DNA of 64,000 nucleotides from Aquirufa ecclesiirivi (lineage in GTDB: Bacteria; Bacteroidota; Bacteroidia; Cytophagales; Spirosomataceae), in the NCBI RefSeq assembly GCF_011250515.1, contig NZ_JAANOP010000002.1, positions 1 to 64,000 on the forward strand, given 5' to 3'. The notes beneath the pieces are model-generated. The model ran no database searches. It was not told where the DNA came from and saw only the letters and a list, made by a program, of their open reading frames with translations. Position 1 is the first letter of the stretch. Every line of letters starts with the position of its first letter. Both the position numbers and the translations under genes were made by a program. This document shows, piece after piece, positions 27,540 to 35,448 of the stretch.

Positions 27540-29669
27540 TTATTTTTTAGAAATGTCGGTACCTAATCTTTGTAAATAAGCGATCAAAGCAATAATTTCT
27601 TTGTCAGCACCTACTTTAATTTTCTCTTCAGCTAAACGCGCCTGAATTTCTTTGGATTGAGCTTCCAAGTCCTTCACGGCATTTTTGATTTGAGCATCAT
27701 CGTATGGAACCCCCAAAGTCTTCATGGCTTGTAATTTAGCTTGAGTTTGAGACGTATTTAAACTTTGATCATACAACCAATCATAAGCTGGCATAATTGA
27801 TCCTGGAGACATAGAACTTGGTTCACGCATGTGGTGGTAGTGCCATGAATCTGGATATTTTCCTCCCTCGCGATGCAAATCCGGACCAGTTCTTTTAGAT
27901 CCCCATAAGAAAGGGTGGTCATACACAAATTCCCCTGACTTAGAGAATTCACCATAACGTTCTGTTTCACTACGGAAAGGACGAACCAATTGAGAGTGAC
28001 AGTTAACGCAACCTTCACGGATGTAAATATCTCGTCCTTCCAATTCCAATGAAGTATAAGGTTGAACTGCTGCTATGGTAGGGACATTGGATTTCACCAT
28101 GAATGTTGGGATTAATTCGACCAATGAACCGATTAGAATCATAATTAATGATCCTACCAATAATTGAATGGGTCTTCTTTCAATCCAGCTATGCCAGTGC
28201 AATCCTTTTACTTCTTTTTCAGAAACAATGACCTCTAATGGTGCAGCTTCAGCAGGTTCATTCGCTAAAAGTGTACCTTGAGCCATGGTCTTAAATAAGT
28301 TATATGCCATTAAAATAGCACCCACTAAGTACAAGGTTCCTCCTAAAGCACGCATTTGGTGCATGGGAATAATTTGTAAAGTAGTATCTAAGAAGTTTCC
28401 GTATTGTAATGTTCCTTCTGGAGTAAACTGTTTCCACATCATACCTTGCGTGAAACCAGAGATATACATCGGTATAGCATAAAAGGCAATACCTAATGTA
28501 CCAATCCAGAAGTGCGTTTTAACTAATTTTTCAGAGAATAAAGTTGTTTGGAAAATACGAGGAACCATCCAATACAATATCGCAAATGTCAAGAAACCGT
28601 TCCATCCTAATGCTCCCACGTGAACGTGTGCTACGATCCAGTCGGTAAAGTGGGCAATCGCATTCACGTTCTTTAAACTTAACATAGGGCCCTCAAAAGT
28701 AGCCATACCATAGGTCGTGATACCTACTACCATGAATTTCAAAATGGTATTCTCACGTACTTGATCCCAAGCACCACGCAAGGTTAATAATCCATTGATC
28801 ATACCACCCCAAGATGGAGCAATCAACATAATGGAGAAAACAACACCTAAGGATTGTGCCCAGTCTGGTAAACTAGAATAAAGTAAATGGTGTGGACCAG
28901 CCCAGATATAGATAAATATCAAAGCCCAGAAGTGTAAAATGGATAAACGATACGAATACACAGGGCGGTTCGCCATTTTAGGCAAGAAATAATACATCAA
29001 ACCCAAGAATGGAGTCGTTAAGAAAAATGCAACTGCATTATGTCCATACCACCACTGAATCAAAGCATCTTGTACCCCAGCATAAACATAATAACTTTTT
29101 AGGAAGGAAATAGGTAACTGAACGGAGTTGGTTAAATGTAATACCGCTACTGTTACGAACGTAGCAATGTAAAACCATATCGCCACATACAGGTGACGCT
29201 CTCTACGTTTAATGATAGTACCAAACATATTGATACCAAATGCTACCCATACCAACGTGATAGCAATATCAATTGGCCACTCCAATTCCGCATATTCATG
29301 GGAAGTCGTAATACCTAATGGTAACGTAATGGCAGCAGCTACAATGATTAATTGCCAACCCCAAAAGTGGAACGACGAAAGAAAATCACTAAACATACGT
29401 GCTTTTAAAAGCCTTTGTAAGGAATAATACACACCAGCAAAGATGGCATTACCCACAAAAGCAAAAATCACTGCGTTGGTGTGCAGCGGACGTATACGAC
29501 CAAATGTTCCGTATTGAGTGACGTTCATTGCAGGTTCGAATAACTGTGAGGCTATTATAACCCCAACGAGCATTCCAACAATACCCCAGATAATGGTTGC
29601 AATGGCGAAATTCCGAACGGTTTTATTATCGTACGAGAATTGATCCAAAGTAGTCGTTTGTGACTTCAT
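27540..29669 (-). CDS. ccoN: CcoNO: fused cbb3 oxidase catalytic subunit I and cytochrome subunit II
   Basis: A 709-residue fusion. Residues about 1-480 are CcoN (12 helices; HTNAVIFAFVGNAIF, WWYGHNAVAFFLTTP, AGPHHLLY and HVHVGALGWNG carry the heme b, heme b3 and CuB histidines). Residues about 500-709 are CcoO, with REGCVNCHSQLVRPF as the heme c site and a later MSPGSIMPAYDW holding the axial Met. The enzyme reduces O2 to water with high affinity and pumps protons. The fusion is the usual form in Bacteroidota. It lies 17 bp after ccoS. Confidence 0.95.
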   Translation of the reverse strand: MKSQTTTLDQFSYDNKTVRNFAIATIIWGIVGMLVGVIIASQLFEPAMNVTQYGTFGRIRPLHTNAVIFAFVGNAIFAGVYYSLQRLLKARMFSDFLSSFHFWGWQLIIVAAAITLPLGITTSHEYAELEWPIDIAITLVWVAFGINMFGTIIKRRERHLYVAIWFYIATFVTVAVLHLTNSVQLPISFLKSYYVYAGVQDALIQWWYGHNAVAFFLTTPFLGLMYYFLPKMANRPVYSYRLSILHFWALIFIYIWAGPHHLLYSSLPDWAQSLGVVFSIMLIAPSWGGMINGLLTLRGAWDQVRENTILKFMVVGITTYGMATFEGPMLSLKNVNAIAHFTDWIVAHVHVGALGWNGFLTFAILYWMVPRIFQTTLFSEKLVKTHFWIGTLGIAFYAIPMYISGFTQGMMWKQFTPEGTLQYGNFLDTTLQIIPMHQMRALGGTLYLVGAILMAYNLFKTMAQGTLLANEPAEAAPLEVIVSEKEVKGLHWHSWIERRPIQLLVGSLIMILIGSLVELIPTFMVKSNVPTIAAVQPYTSLELEGRDIYIREGCVNCHSQLVRPFRSETERYGEFSKSGEFVYDHPFLWGSKRTGPDLHREGGKYPDSWHYHHMREPSSMSPGSIMPAYDWLYDQSLNTSQTQAKLQAMKTLGVPYDDAQIKNAVKDLEAQSKEIQARLAEEKIKVGADKEIIALIAYLQRLGTDISKK

Positions 29670-29686
29670 AAGCGTTTAAATTGAGA

Positions 29687-29839
29687 TTAATTGATTGTCT
29701 TTTTGTCTTCATTAAGTATGCGCATACCTGGAGTAATGAGGTCATCTTGTTGCCCTGAGCGTACAAACCAAATAAACGCAAAGAGAAATCCGATGGCCAT
29801 AAGTAAACTCAAGAAAATCATTAAGTACATTATTTCCAT
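29687..29839 (-). CDS. ccoS: CcoS: cbb3 oxidase maturation small membrane protein
   Basis: A 50-residue ORF, MEIMYLMIFLSLLMAIGFLF..., with one membrane helix followed by AFIWFVRSGQQDDLITPGMRIL. The helix plus a W..RSGQ(F/Y)DDL..P..R(I/M)L tail is the CcoS signature. CcoS is needed for cofactor loading of the oxidase. It is located between ccoI and ccoNO, as expected. Confidence 0.9.
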   Translation of the reverse strand: MEIMYLMIFLSLLMAIGFLFAFIWFVRSGQQDDLITPGMRILNEDKKTIN

Positions 29840-29968
29840 GGTATTTAATATTTAGAGAACAAGGATTGCAGAAAGAGCTATACTACTCAATACTACGTTG
29901 TAAAGTTCTTTTTATATCTGTGTTTAAAATATGATTTTTCTCAGCTATAGGTGAGCTACTATATGATT

Positions 29969-32398
29969 TCAATTGGTTTTTAAAGTTCTACCATACATAT
30001 TCATACCCCAAGTTGCGATAATCAGCATACTGATTGAATTAACTGGCATTAAGATCGCTGCGATTAAAGGAGATAAATTACCTTGAACTGCAAAACTTAA
30101 CCCAATGGCATTGTACACCAAGGATAATAAGAAACTCATTTTGATCAAGGTAATTGCCTTTTTGGAAAATTGCAAATATTCAGGTAAACGTCTAAGAGAA
30201 CGGCCTTGCAAAATGGCATCACTGGCTGGGGTAAAATGTAGATGGTCATCAGAAACGGCTATGCCTACATGAGCCTGTTGTAATGCGCCTGCATCATTTA
30301 ATCCATCTCCTACCATCATGACTTTCTTTCCTTGAGATTGTAATTCACGAATAAATTCCATTTTCTCCATTGGGCTGCATTCAAACCTCATGTGGTCCTC
30401 TTCTGTAAACCAATCTTTTAAACTTGTAGCATGGCTGGCTTTATCTCCAGAAACCAAGTACACATCGTACTGATGCTGTAATTTTCTTAGCATGAATTCT
30501 ACCCCTTCTCGATTTTCCCATGGGAAGTCCCAATAACCTAGCGTCTCCTCTCCTATTTGTATAAATAATTGAGATTCAGAAGAATAGAAATCTTGAGGAG
30601 AATGATAAGCAATACCTAAAAATTTGGCTGAGCCTAATTTTATAGTCAAATCGCCCCATCTCGCCTCCAATCCTTTACCCGGAATTTCCTTGAATGATGA
30701 AATAGGTAACAAATGTCTTGTTCCCAAGCTTTGGGTATAGGAACAAAGTCGACGAGAAAGTGGATGTGTCGACTGAACAGACAAAGAATACAAAAGATCT
30801 AATTCTTCGTCGCTGACACTCCGATGTAAATAACTTTTGGGAACTTCAGATTTAGCTAAAGTTAAAGTACCTGTTTTATCAAATACCAAGGTATCTACTT
30901 GTGCCATGCGTTCTAAGGCTTGTATATCTTTTACATATAACTGGAATTTGGACAACCACCTAACTCCATGCCCTAGGGCAAATGGATAAGAAATAGCTAA
31001 AGCACAAGGACAAGCAATGACCAAAATGCTGACAACCGAATTTTGCCATTTACTGGGGTCAACTTGAATCCAGTAAGCAGCTACAATGGTAGCTAAACTA
31101 ATTAAACCTATCGTAAAATAAACCCCAACTTGATTGGCAAAATTCTCCCAGTTTTCCATTTTAAAACTAGGGTCCTTGAATGCTTGTTGCTCCCACAATT
31201 GGGTCAAATGACTCTGCTGGAGGTCTTTTTTGACTTCTATCTCGATCATTTCCCCATGATGTTTCCCTCCAGCATAGATTAAATTTCCAGATTGTATAGG
31301 AACCCATTCGCTTTCTCCCGTTACAAAACTATAATCCATGTTACTTTGACCTTTCATCAAAATCGAGTCAGCAGGAATGATTTCTTCATTCCTTATGCGC
31401 AAACGGTCACCTACTTTGATGTCACTTAATGGAGCCGTTTCTTCACTACCATGAATGATTTTAGTAATTACCAATGGGAAATAGGAAGTGTATTTTCTTT
31501 CAAAGGATAGAAAATCAAAGGATTTTTGTTGAAACCATTTACCCACCAATAAGAAAAACAAAAGACCGGACACAGAATCCATATACCCTGCTCCTGTATG
31601 ACTCAATATTTCATAAACACTTCGGGAATAACCGACCATAACACCTAAAAGTATAGGCATTTCGATCGTGATTTTTTTCAATTTTAAGTGAGCCCAAATG
31701 TTTTTGAAATAATCTGAACCCGAATAAAATAAGGCCACAGAGCCCAGCACTAAGTTTAAATAGCCAAAAAGGTTTTTTAAACTACCATCCTCAATACCTA
31801 AATATTCAGGAAAACTAAATAGCATGATGTTGCCGGCGCAAAAGCCAGCAACACCTAGTTTGATGAAGAGTTGTGTTTGTTGTGTATGTCTTTTTTTCTT
31901 TTCTTTTCCCTCAGATTCATCTGATAACAAGGGTTCATATCCAATTTTTGCCAACAAGGAGGCTAATTCCCCTAAGCTAATTTCTTTTTCTTTGAACCAA
32001 ATACTCAAATCTTTTTTACCAAAATTCAATTGAGTTTTAACGATTCCAGCATGTAGTTTATGTAGATTTTCTAATAAATATAAACATGACCTACAGTGAA
32101 TACTAGGTAAGTTAAAACTGACTTTAGAAATTTCTTGATTGGAGAATTGTATTAATTTATCTCGAAAAGCGGGTTTATTTAAATAATCAAAGTTTTGATG
32201 ACTAGGTGAAATACCTGGATTAACATCACAGGTATAATAAGTGCCTAATTCATGGTCATTTAACAGCTCATAAACGTTTTTACATCCTTGGCAGCAAAAT
32301 TCCTTTTCCTGAAATTGAATGACTTCATCAACAAAAGGCTCACCGCAGTGAAAGCAGCTAGTTTTTGTTAGGGTGGTATGGACTGTTTGTTCCATCAT
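29969..32398 (-). CDS. ccoI: CcoI: copper-exporting P1B-type ATPase for cbb3 oxidase assembly
   Basis: An 809-residue protein. A zinc-ribbon-like N-terminal domain (CFHCGEPF...CCQGCKNVYELL) is followed by a heavy-metal-associated domain (PSIHCRSCLYLLENL), an eight-helix membrane core with the ACPCALAIS copper site, FDKTGTLT (phospho-Asp), and GDGLNDAGALQ near the C-terminus. It exports Cu(I) to the periplasm for CcoN. It heads the minus-strand cco gene run and is divergent from the cNMP-domain gene. Confidence 0.94.
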   Translation of the reverse strand: MMEQTVHTTLTKTSCFHCGEPFVDEVIQFQEKEFCCQGCKNVYELLNDHELGTYYTCDVNPGISPSHQNFDYLNKPAFRDKLIQFSNQEISKVSFNLPSIHCRSCLYLLENLHKLHAGIVKTQLNFGKKDLSIWFKEKEISLGELASLLAKIGYEPLLSDESEGKEKKKRHTQQTQLFIKLGVAGFCAGNIMLFSFPEYLGIEDGSLKNLFGYLNLVLGSVALFYSGSDYFKNIWAHLKLKKITIEMPILLGVMVGYSRSVYEILSHTGAGYMDSVSGLLFFLLVGKWFQQKSFDFLSFERKYTSYFPLVITKIIHGSEETAPLSDIKVGDRLRIRNEEIIPADSILMKGQSNMDYSFVTGESEWVPIQSGNLIYAGGKHHGEMIEIEVKKDLQQSHLTQLWEQQAFKDPSFKMENWENFANQVGVYFTIGLISLATIVAAYWIQVDPSKWQNSVVSILVIACPCALAISYPFALGHGVRWLSKFQLYVKDIQALERMAQVDTLVFDKTGTLTLAKSEVPKSYLHRSVSDEELDLLYSLSVQSTHPLSRRLCSYTQSLGTRHLLPISSFKEIPGKGLEARWGDLTIKLGSAKFLGIAYHSPQDFYSSESQLFIQIGEETLGYWDFPWENREGVEFMLRKLQHQYDVYLVSGDKASHATSLKDWFTEEDHMRFECSPMEKMEFIRELQSQGKKVMMVGDGLNDAGALQQAHVGIAVSDDHLHFTPASDAILQGRSLRRLPEYLQFSKKAITLIKMSFLLSLVYNAIGLSFAVQGNLSPLIAAILMPVNSISMLIIATWGMNMYGRTLKTN

Positions 32399-32465
32399 AA
32401 ACTCAATCTTTTCTCAAAGTTCCCATGAAATAGTTGCCCTGATAATGATAAAAAGCAGGACAAAA

Positions 32466-32481
32466 CATGAGCATTGTCATG
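32466..32481. promoter_or_regulatory. Possible CRP/FNR-family operator between ccoI and the cNMP gene
   Basis: CATGA-N6-TCATG is a perfect 5-bp inverted repeat whose TGA-N6-TCA core has the spacing of CRP-type sites (TGTGA-N6-TCACA). It lies 68 bp before the ccoI ATG and 51 bp before the cNMP gene ATG, a suitable place for a shared regulator. A single short palindrome can occur by chance. Confidence 0.4.
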
Positions 32482-32531
32482 AAATTAATTCAGGAGTAAA
32501 TCTACTTTCGTAAACAAATTTTTTAATAAGT

Positions 32532-32912
32532 ATGGATCAGATGATCGAGACAGAACGTAAAGTACTAGCTAGCGGGATAGAAATCAACTATTTAGCTAAC
32601 GAATTTTTGTTCCGTCAAGGTCAAAAAGCGGAGTTTGTATTTTATTTTCAAGGAGGTGAAATTGCTTTAAAGTCATTCAATACCCCAGAAGGTATCATCT
32701 ATCAGGCCAATCCAATTTTTTTAGGTATTAGTGAAGTGCTAGAAGGGAAAAAACATACCTTTTCTGCTGAAACTCTTCAGACTTCTAAGTTTTTGGTTTT
32801 TGAGAAAAACTATTTTTTGATGCTCATGCAAGAGTTTGATTTTGCAGCGTCCTATTTTGAACAAAAAAGTAAGGAATTTGATGCCGTATTTACGGAATTA
32901 GTTCCGCATTAA
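32532..32912 (+). CDS. Cyclic-nucleotide-binding-domain protein without a DNA-binding domain
   Basis: A 126-residue protein. NEFLFRQGQKAEFVFYFQGGEIALKSF resembles the beta-roll start of Crp-family sensors (LFxxGxxAxxxYxxxxGxV), and GISEVLEGKKHTFSAETLQTSKFLVFEKN continues it. It ends after the helix that would lead to a helix-turn-helix, which is missing. It may modulate another protein by ligand sensing. Divergent from ccoI (133 bp apart), so a role tied to cbb3 oxidase expression or assembly is suggested by context only. A second ATG lies at codon 4. Confidence 0.75.
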   Translation: MDQMIETERKVLASGIEINYLANEFLFRQGQKAEFVFYFQGGEIALKSFNTPEGIIYQANPIFLGISEVLEGKKHTFSAETLQTSKFLVFEKNYFLMLMQEFDFAASYFEQKSKEFDAVFTELVPH

Positions 32913-32977
32913 TGGTGATTTTAATTAAGAGGTTAGCCTCTAAAAAAAATAGAGTGGTAAGTTAAAAGGGTTGTACT

Positions 32978-33008
32978 GCCCTGCTTGACAATGTCGGGCA
33001 GGGCTTTT
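32978..33008 (+). terminator. Terminator after the cNMP-domain gene
   Basis: The stem GCCCTGC / GCAGGGC (7 bp, with a small inner GAC/GTC pairing) is followed by TTTT. It lies 66 bp after the stop codon. Confidence 0.7.
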
Positions 33009-33013
33009 AAATT

Positions 33014-33140
33014 TTAGAATGTAGAATGTAGAATTAAAATGTAAAATGTAGAATCACTGGTTATTTCAACGCCTATTAATTGATAATTCTAAAGCTATTA
33101 ATTGATAATTCTACATTGTACATTCTTCATTATTTCAACG
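33014..33140. repeat. Composite short-repeat cluster
   Basis: Several GTAGAAT units occur at 33021-33052. A 19-bp direct repeat (CTATTAATTGATAATTCTA) occurs at 33073-33091 and 33095-33113. An inverted TTCTACATT-type arm is at 33108-33128, and an 11-bp direct repeat TTATTTCAACG at 33061-33071 recurs at 33130-33140 over the SDR stop codon. The last pair looks like a duplicated junction. A related copy is at 165-199. Confidence 0.65.
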
Positions 33141-33936
33141 GGCTATCCTTCTCCTTTTTCAAGGTATTATACACCAGCCTATCCATGAAACCGTTCAGCC
33201 ATTTGTTTAAAAAGACGGTCAATTTTCCCTGAAAGGTCAAAACCAAGGTTTTTTTCTTTTGTTCAAAGGCTTGATATATGCGCTGAGCTACTTCCTCAGC
33301 CGACATCATTTTTTCTTCATCTCGCATGGTATCTCCGGTAATTTTACCTTCGGAATTCAAGGACGCATTCCTTATGTTGGATGCCGTAAATCCTGGACAA
33401 GCCGTCAAGACATGTACGCCTGTTTCCAATAGTTCTGTTCTCAATGCCTCTAAAAAACCATTCATCGCAAATTTAGATGCAGAATACCCTGTTCGTACGG
33501 GTAATCCTCTATATCCTGCGATGGATGAAATGCCAATAATGCCCCCTTTACTCTCTTTTAAATAAGGCAAAGCGGCATGTGTGGCATAAACTGTTCCCCA
33601 AAAATTGATGTCCATGACTTGCTTCAAAACTTTCAAATCTACATTTTCAAACATAGAACGCATGGAAATTCCTGCATTGTTGATCAGTAAGTCGATCCCC
33701 CCATATTCTTGAACTACCTGAGCAATCATGGCTCTTGTTTGTTCTTCAGAACTACTATCACAAACAATGGCTTGGCAAGTAATATTGGCAGCGACTAATT
33801 CTGTCTTCGCTTCTTCAAGTTTTGCTTCATTTCTTCCCGTAATAATTACTTGAGCTCCATGCTTACCATATTCCAATGCCAAGGCTTTACCGATTCCGGA
33901 AGATGCCCCTGTGATAATGACGACTTTGTTTTTCAT
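33130..33936 (-). CDS. Short-chain dehydrogenase/reductase (classical SDR)
   Basis: A 268-residue cytoplasmic enzyme. The cofactor motif TGASSGIG is at 9-16, NNAG at about 86-89, and the catalytic Ser (about 137-138), Tyr151 and Lys155 (YSASK) are all present. The C-terminal extension with LTVFLNKWLNGFMDRL is like that of DHRS7/YqjQ-type SDRs, which may act on lipids or steroids. Substrate unknown. It stands alone, next to a repeat cluster at its 3' end. Confidence 0.88.
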   Translation of the reverse strand: MKNKVVIITGASSGIGKALALEYGKHGAQVIITGRNEAKLEEAKTELVAANITCQAIVCDSSSEEQTRAMIAQVVQEYGGIDLLINNAGISMRSMFENVDLKVLKQVMDINFWGTVYATHAALPYLKESKGGIIGISSIAGYRGLPVRTGYSASKFAMNGFLEALRTELLETGVHVLTACPGFTASNIRNASLNSEGKITGDTMRDEEKMMSAEEVAQRIYQAFEQKKKTLVLTFQGKLTVFLNKWLNGFMDRLVYNTLKKEKDSPLK

Positions 33937-33980
33937 ATGTAAAATTTGATCTCAAAGTTAAGCTTTTATCCCATAATTGA

Positions 33981-34010
33981 TTGACTAGCCAAATGAAAGC
34001 CCTATTTTTG
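33981..34010 (+). promoter_or_regulatory. Bacteroidota-type promoter of rlmD
   Basis: TTG at 33981-33983, a 19-bp spacer and TATTTTTG at 34003-34010 match the -33/-7 consensus (TTG...TAnnTTTG) of the primary sigma factor of Bacteroidota. The ATG follows 16 bp later. Confidence 0.7.
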
Positions 34011-34026
34011 TGCTAGAATTTACCTT

Positions 34027-35448
34027 ATGAACGCCAGAAAATACAAAATCCCCCAAGTGTTAGAACAAATTTCCATCCTTGATTTCGCAGCGGAAGCAAA
34101 GTGCATAGCGAAGGTAAATGATGAAGTGATATTTGTTCAAGGTACAGTAGCCCCTGGTGATATTGCTGATTTGCGCATTCTTAAGTCTAAAAAGAAATTC
34201 AAACAAGCTCAGGCGATCAACATTCAAGCTCTCTCTCCTTTTAGAACAGAAGCTCCTTGTGATCATTTCGGGGTTTGTGGTGGATGTAAATGGCAGCACG
34301 TTTCCTATGAGGCTCAATTGGCGTTTAAACAGCGACAGGTGAAAGACAATTTAGAGCGAATTGCCAAAATTAAATTACCTGAATTTCAACCCATTTTAGG
34401 TTCTGATGAAGCCTATTATTACCGTAATAAATTGGAATTCACCTTTTCTTCTGCTCGCTGGTTGACCAACGAAGAGATTGGAAAAGAAGATCTAGGTTCC
34501 ATGAACGCCTTAGGTTTTCACGTACCAGGTCGTTTCGATAAAATATTACCTGTCGATCATTGTTATTTACAACCTGATCCTTCGAATGCAATTCGAAATG
34601 GAGTTCGTGATTTTGCCGAAGCAAACGGAATTTCTTTCTATGAATTGAAAAATCAAAAAGAAGGCGCTTTACGTAATTTGATCATACGAAATGCAAGTTC
34701 AGGTGAATGGATGGTGGTGGTTCAGTTTGCCTATGCTACAGAGGAAGAAATTAGCTTGGTCATGAATTACCTCCAAAGCAATTTTCCGATGATTAGCTCA
34801 TTAAATTATGTGGTCAATCAAAAAGGGAATGATACTTTCCACGATTTGGAAGTTATATGTTTTCATGGTAAGCCATTTATCGAAGAACAAATGGAAGATT
34901 TGCGTTTCCAGATTGGTCCCAAATCCTTTTTCCAAACCAATGCCAAGCAAGCTTTGCGATTATATCAATTAGTAAGAGAATATGCTGATTTACAGGGAGA
35001 TGAGTTGGTGTATGATTTATACACAGGCACAGGAACTATCGCTTTATTTTTGGCGAAATATGCGGCCAAAGTAGTTGGGCTAGAATATGTTGAAATGGCA
35101 GTAGAAGATGCTAAAATGAATGCGATTCATAATAACATTGACACGGCATCTTTCTTTGCCGGAGACATGAAAAAGCTTTTAACAGAAGAATTTATAGCCC
35201 TTCATGGAAAGCCTCAAGTGGTCATTACAGATCCACCTAGAGCGGGCATGGATGAGGATGTGGTTCGACAATTATTGCAAGTTCGTCCAGAAAAAATAGT
35301 CTATGTAAGTTGTAATCCAGCTACCCAAGCTCGTGATTTAGCTTGGTTAGATGAGGCATATCAGGTAGATGTAGTTCATCCAGTAGATATGTTTCCACAA
35401 ACGCATCACGTGGAAAATATCGTTCGCTTACGACTAAGAAAAAACTAG
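34027..35448 (+). CDS. rlmD: 23S rRNA (uracil-1939-C5)-methyltransferase RlmD/RumA family
   Basis: A 473-residue protein. An N-terminal TRAM domain (about 10-70) is followed by the 4Fe-4S cysteines in CDHFGVCGGCKW, the SAM-binding Rossmann fold (VYDLYTGTGTIALFLAKYA), DPPRAGM, and the catalytic Cys in YVSCNPATQARDL. It methylates C5 of a uracil in 23S rRNA. RlmC and TrmA-like relatives cannot be fully excluded, but the TRAM domain plus Fe-S cluster favours RlmD. It overlaps the convergent dnaB by 4 bp. Confidence 0.9.
   Translation: MNARKYKIPQVLEQISILDFAAEAKCIAKVNDEVIFVQGTVAPGDIADLRILKSKKKFKQAQAINIQALSPFRTEAPCDHFGVCGGCKWQHVSYEAQLAFKQRQVKDNLERIAKIKLPEFQPILGSDEAYYYRNKLEFTFSSARWLTNEEIGKEDLGSMNALGFHVPGRFDKILPVDHCYLQPDPSNAIRNGVRDFAEANGISFYELKNQKEGALRNLIIRNASSGEWMVVVQFAYATEEEISLVMNYLQSNFPMISSLNYVVNQKGNDTFHDLEVICFHGKPFIEEQMEDLRFQIGPKSFFQTNAKQALRLYQLVREYADLQGDELVYDLYTGTGTIALFLAKYAAKVVGLEYVEMAVEDAKMNAIHNNIDTASFFAGDMKKLLTEEFIALHGKPQVVITDPPRAGMDEDVVRQLLQVRPEKIVYVSCNPATQARDLAWLDEAYQVDVVHPVDMFPQTHHVENIVRLRLRKN

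Noticed and set aside
29932-29943. TGA-N6-TCA string upstream of ccoS as a second CRP-type site
   Set aside because: The half-sites TATGA and TCAGC do not match each other, so it is likely chance in A/T-rich DNA.
33014-33140. Possible CRISPR array
   Set aside because: The repeats are short, unequally spaced and lack spacers of constant length, and no cas genes are near.
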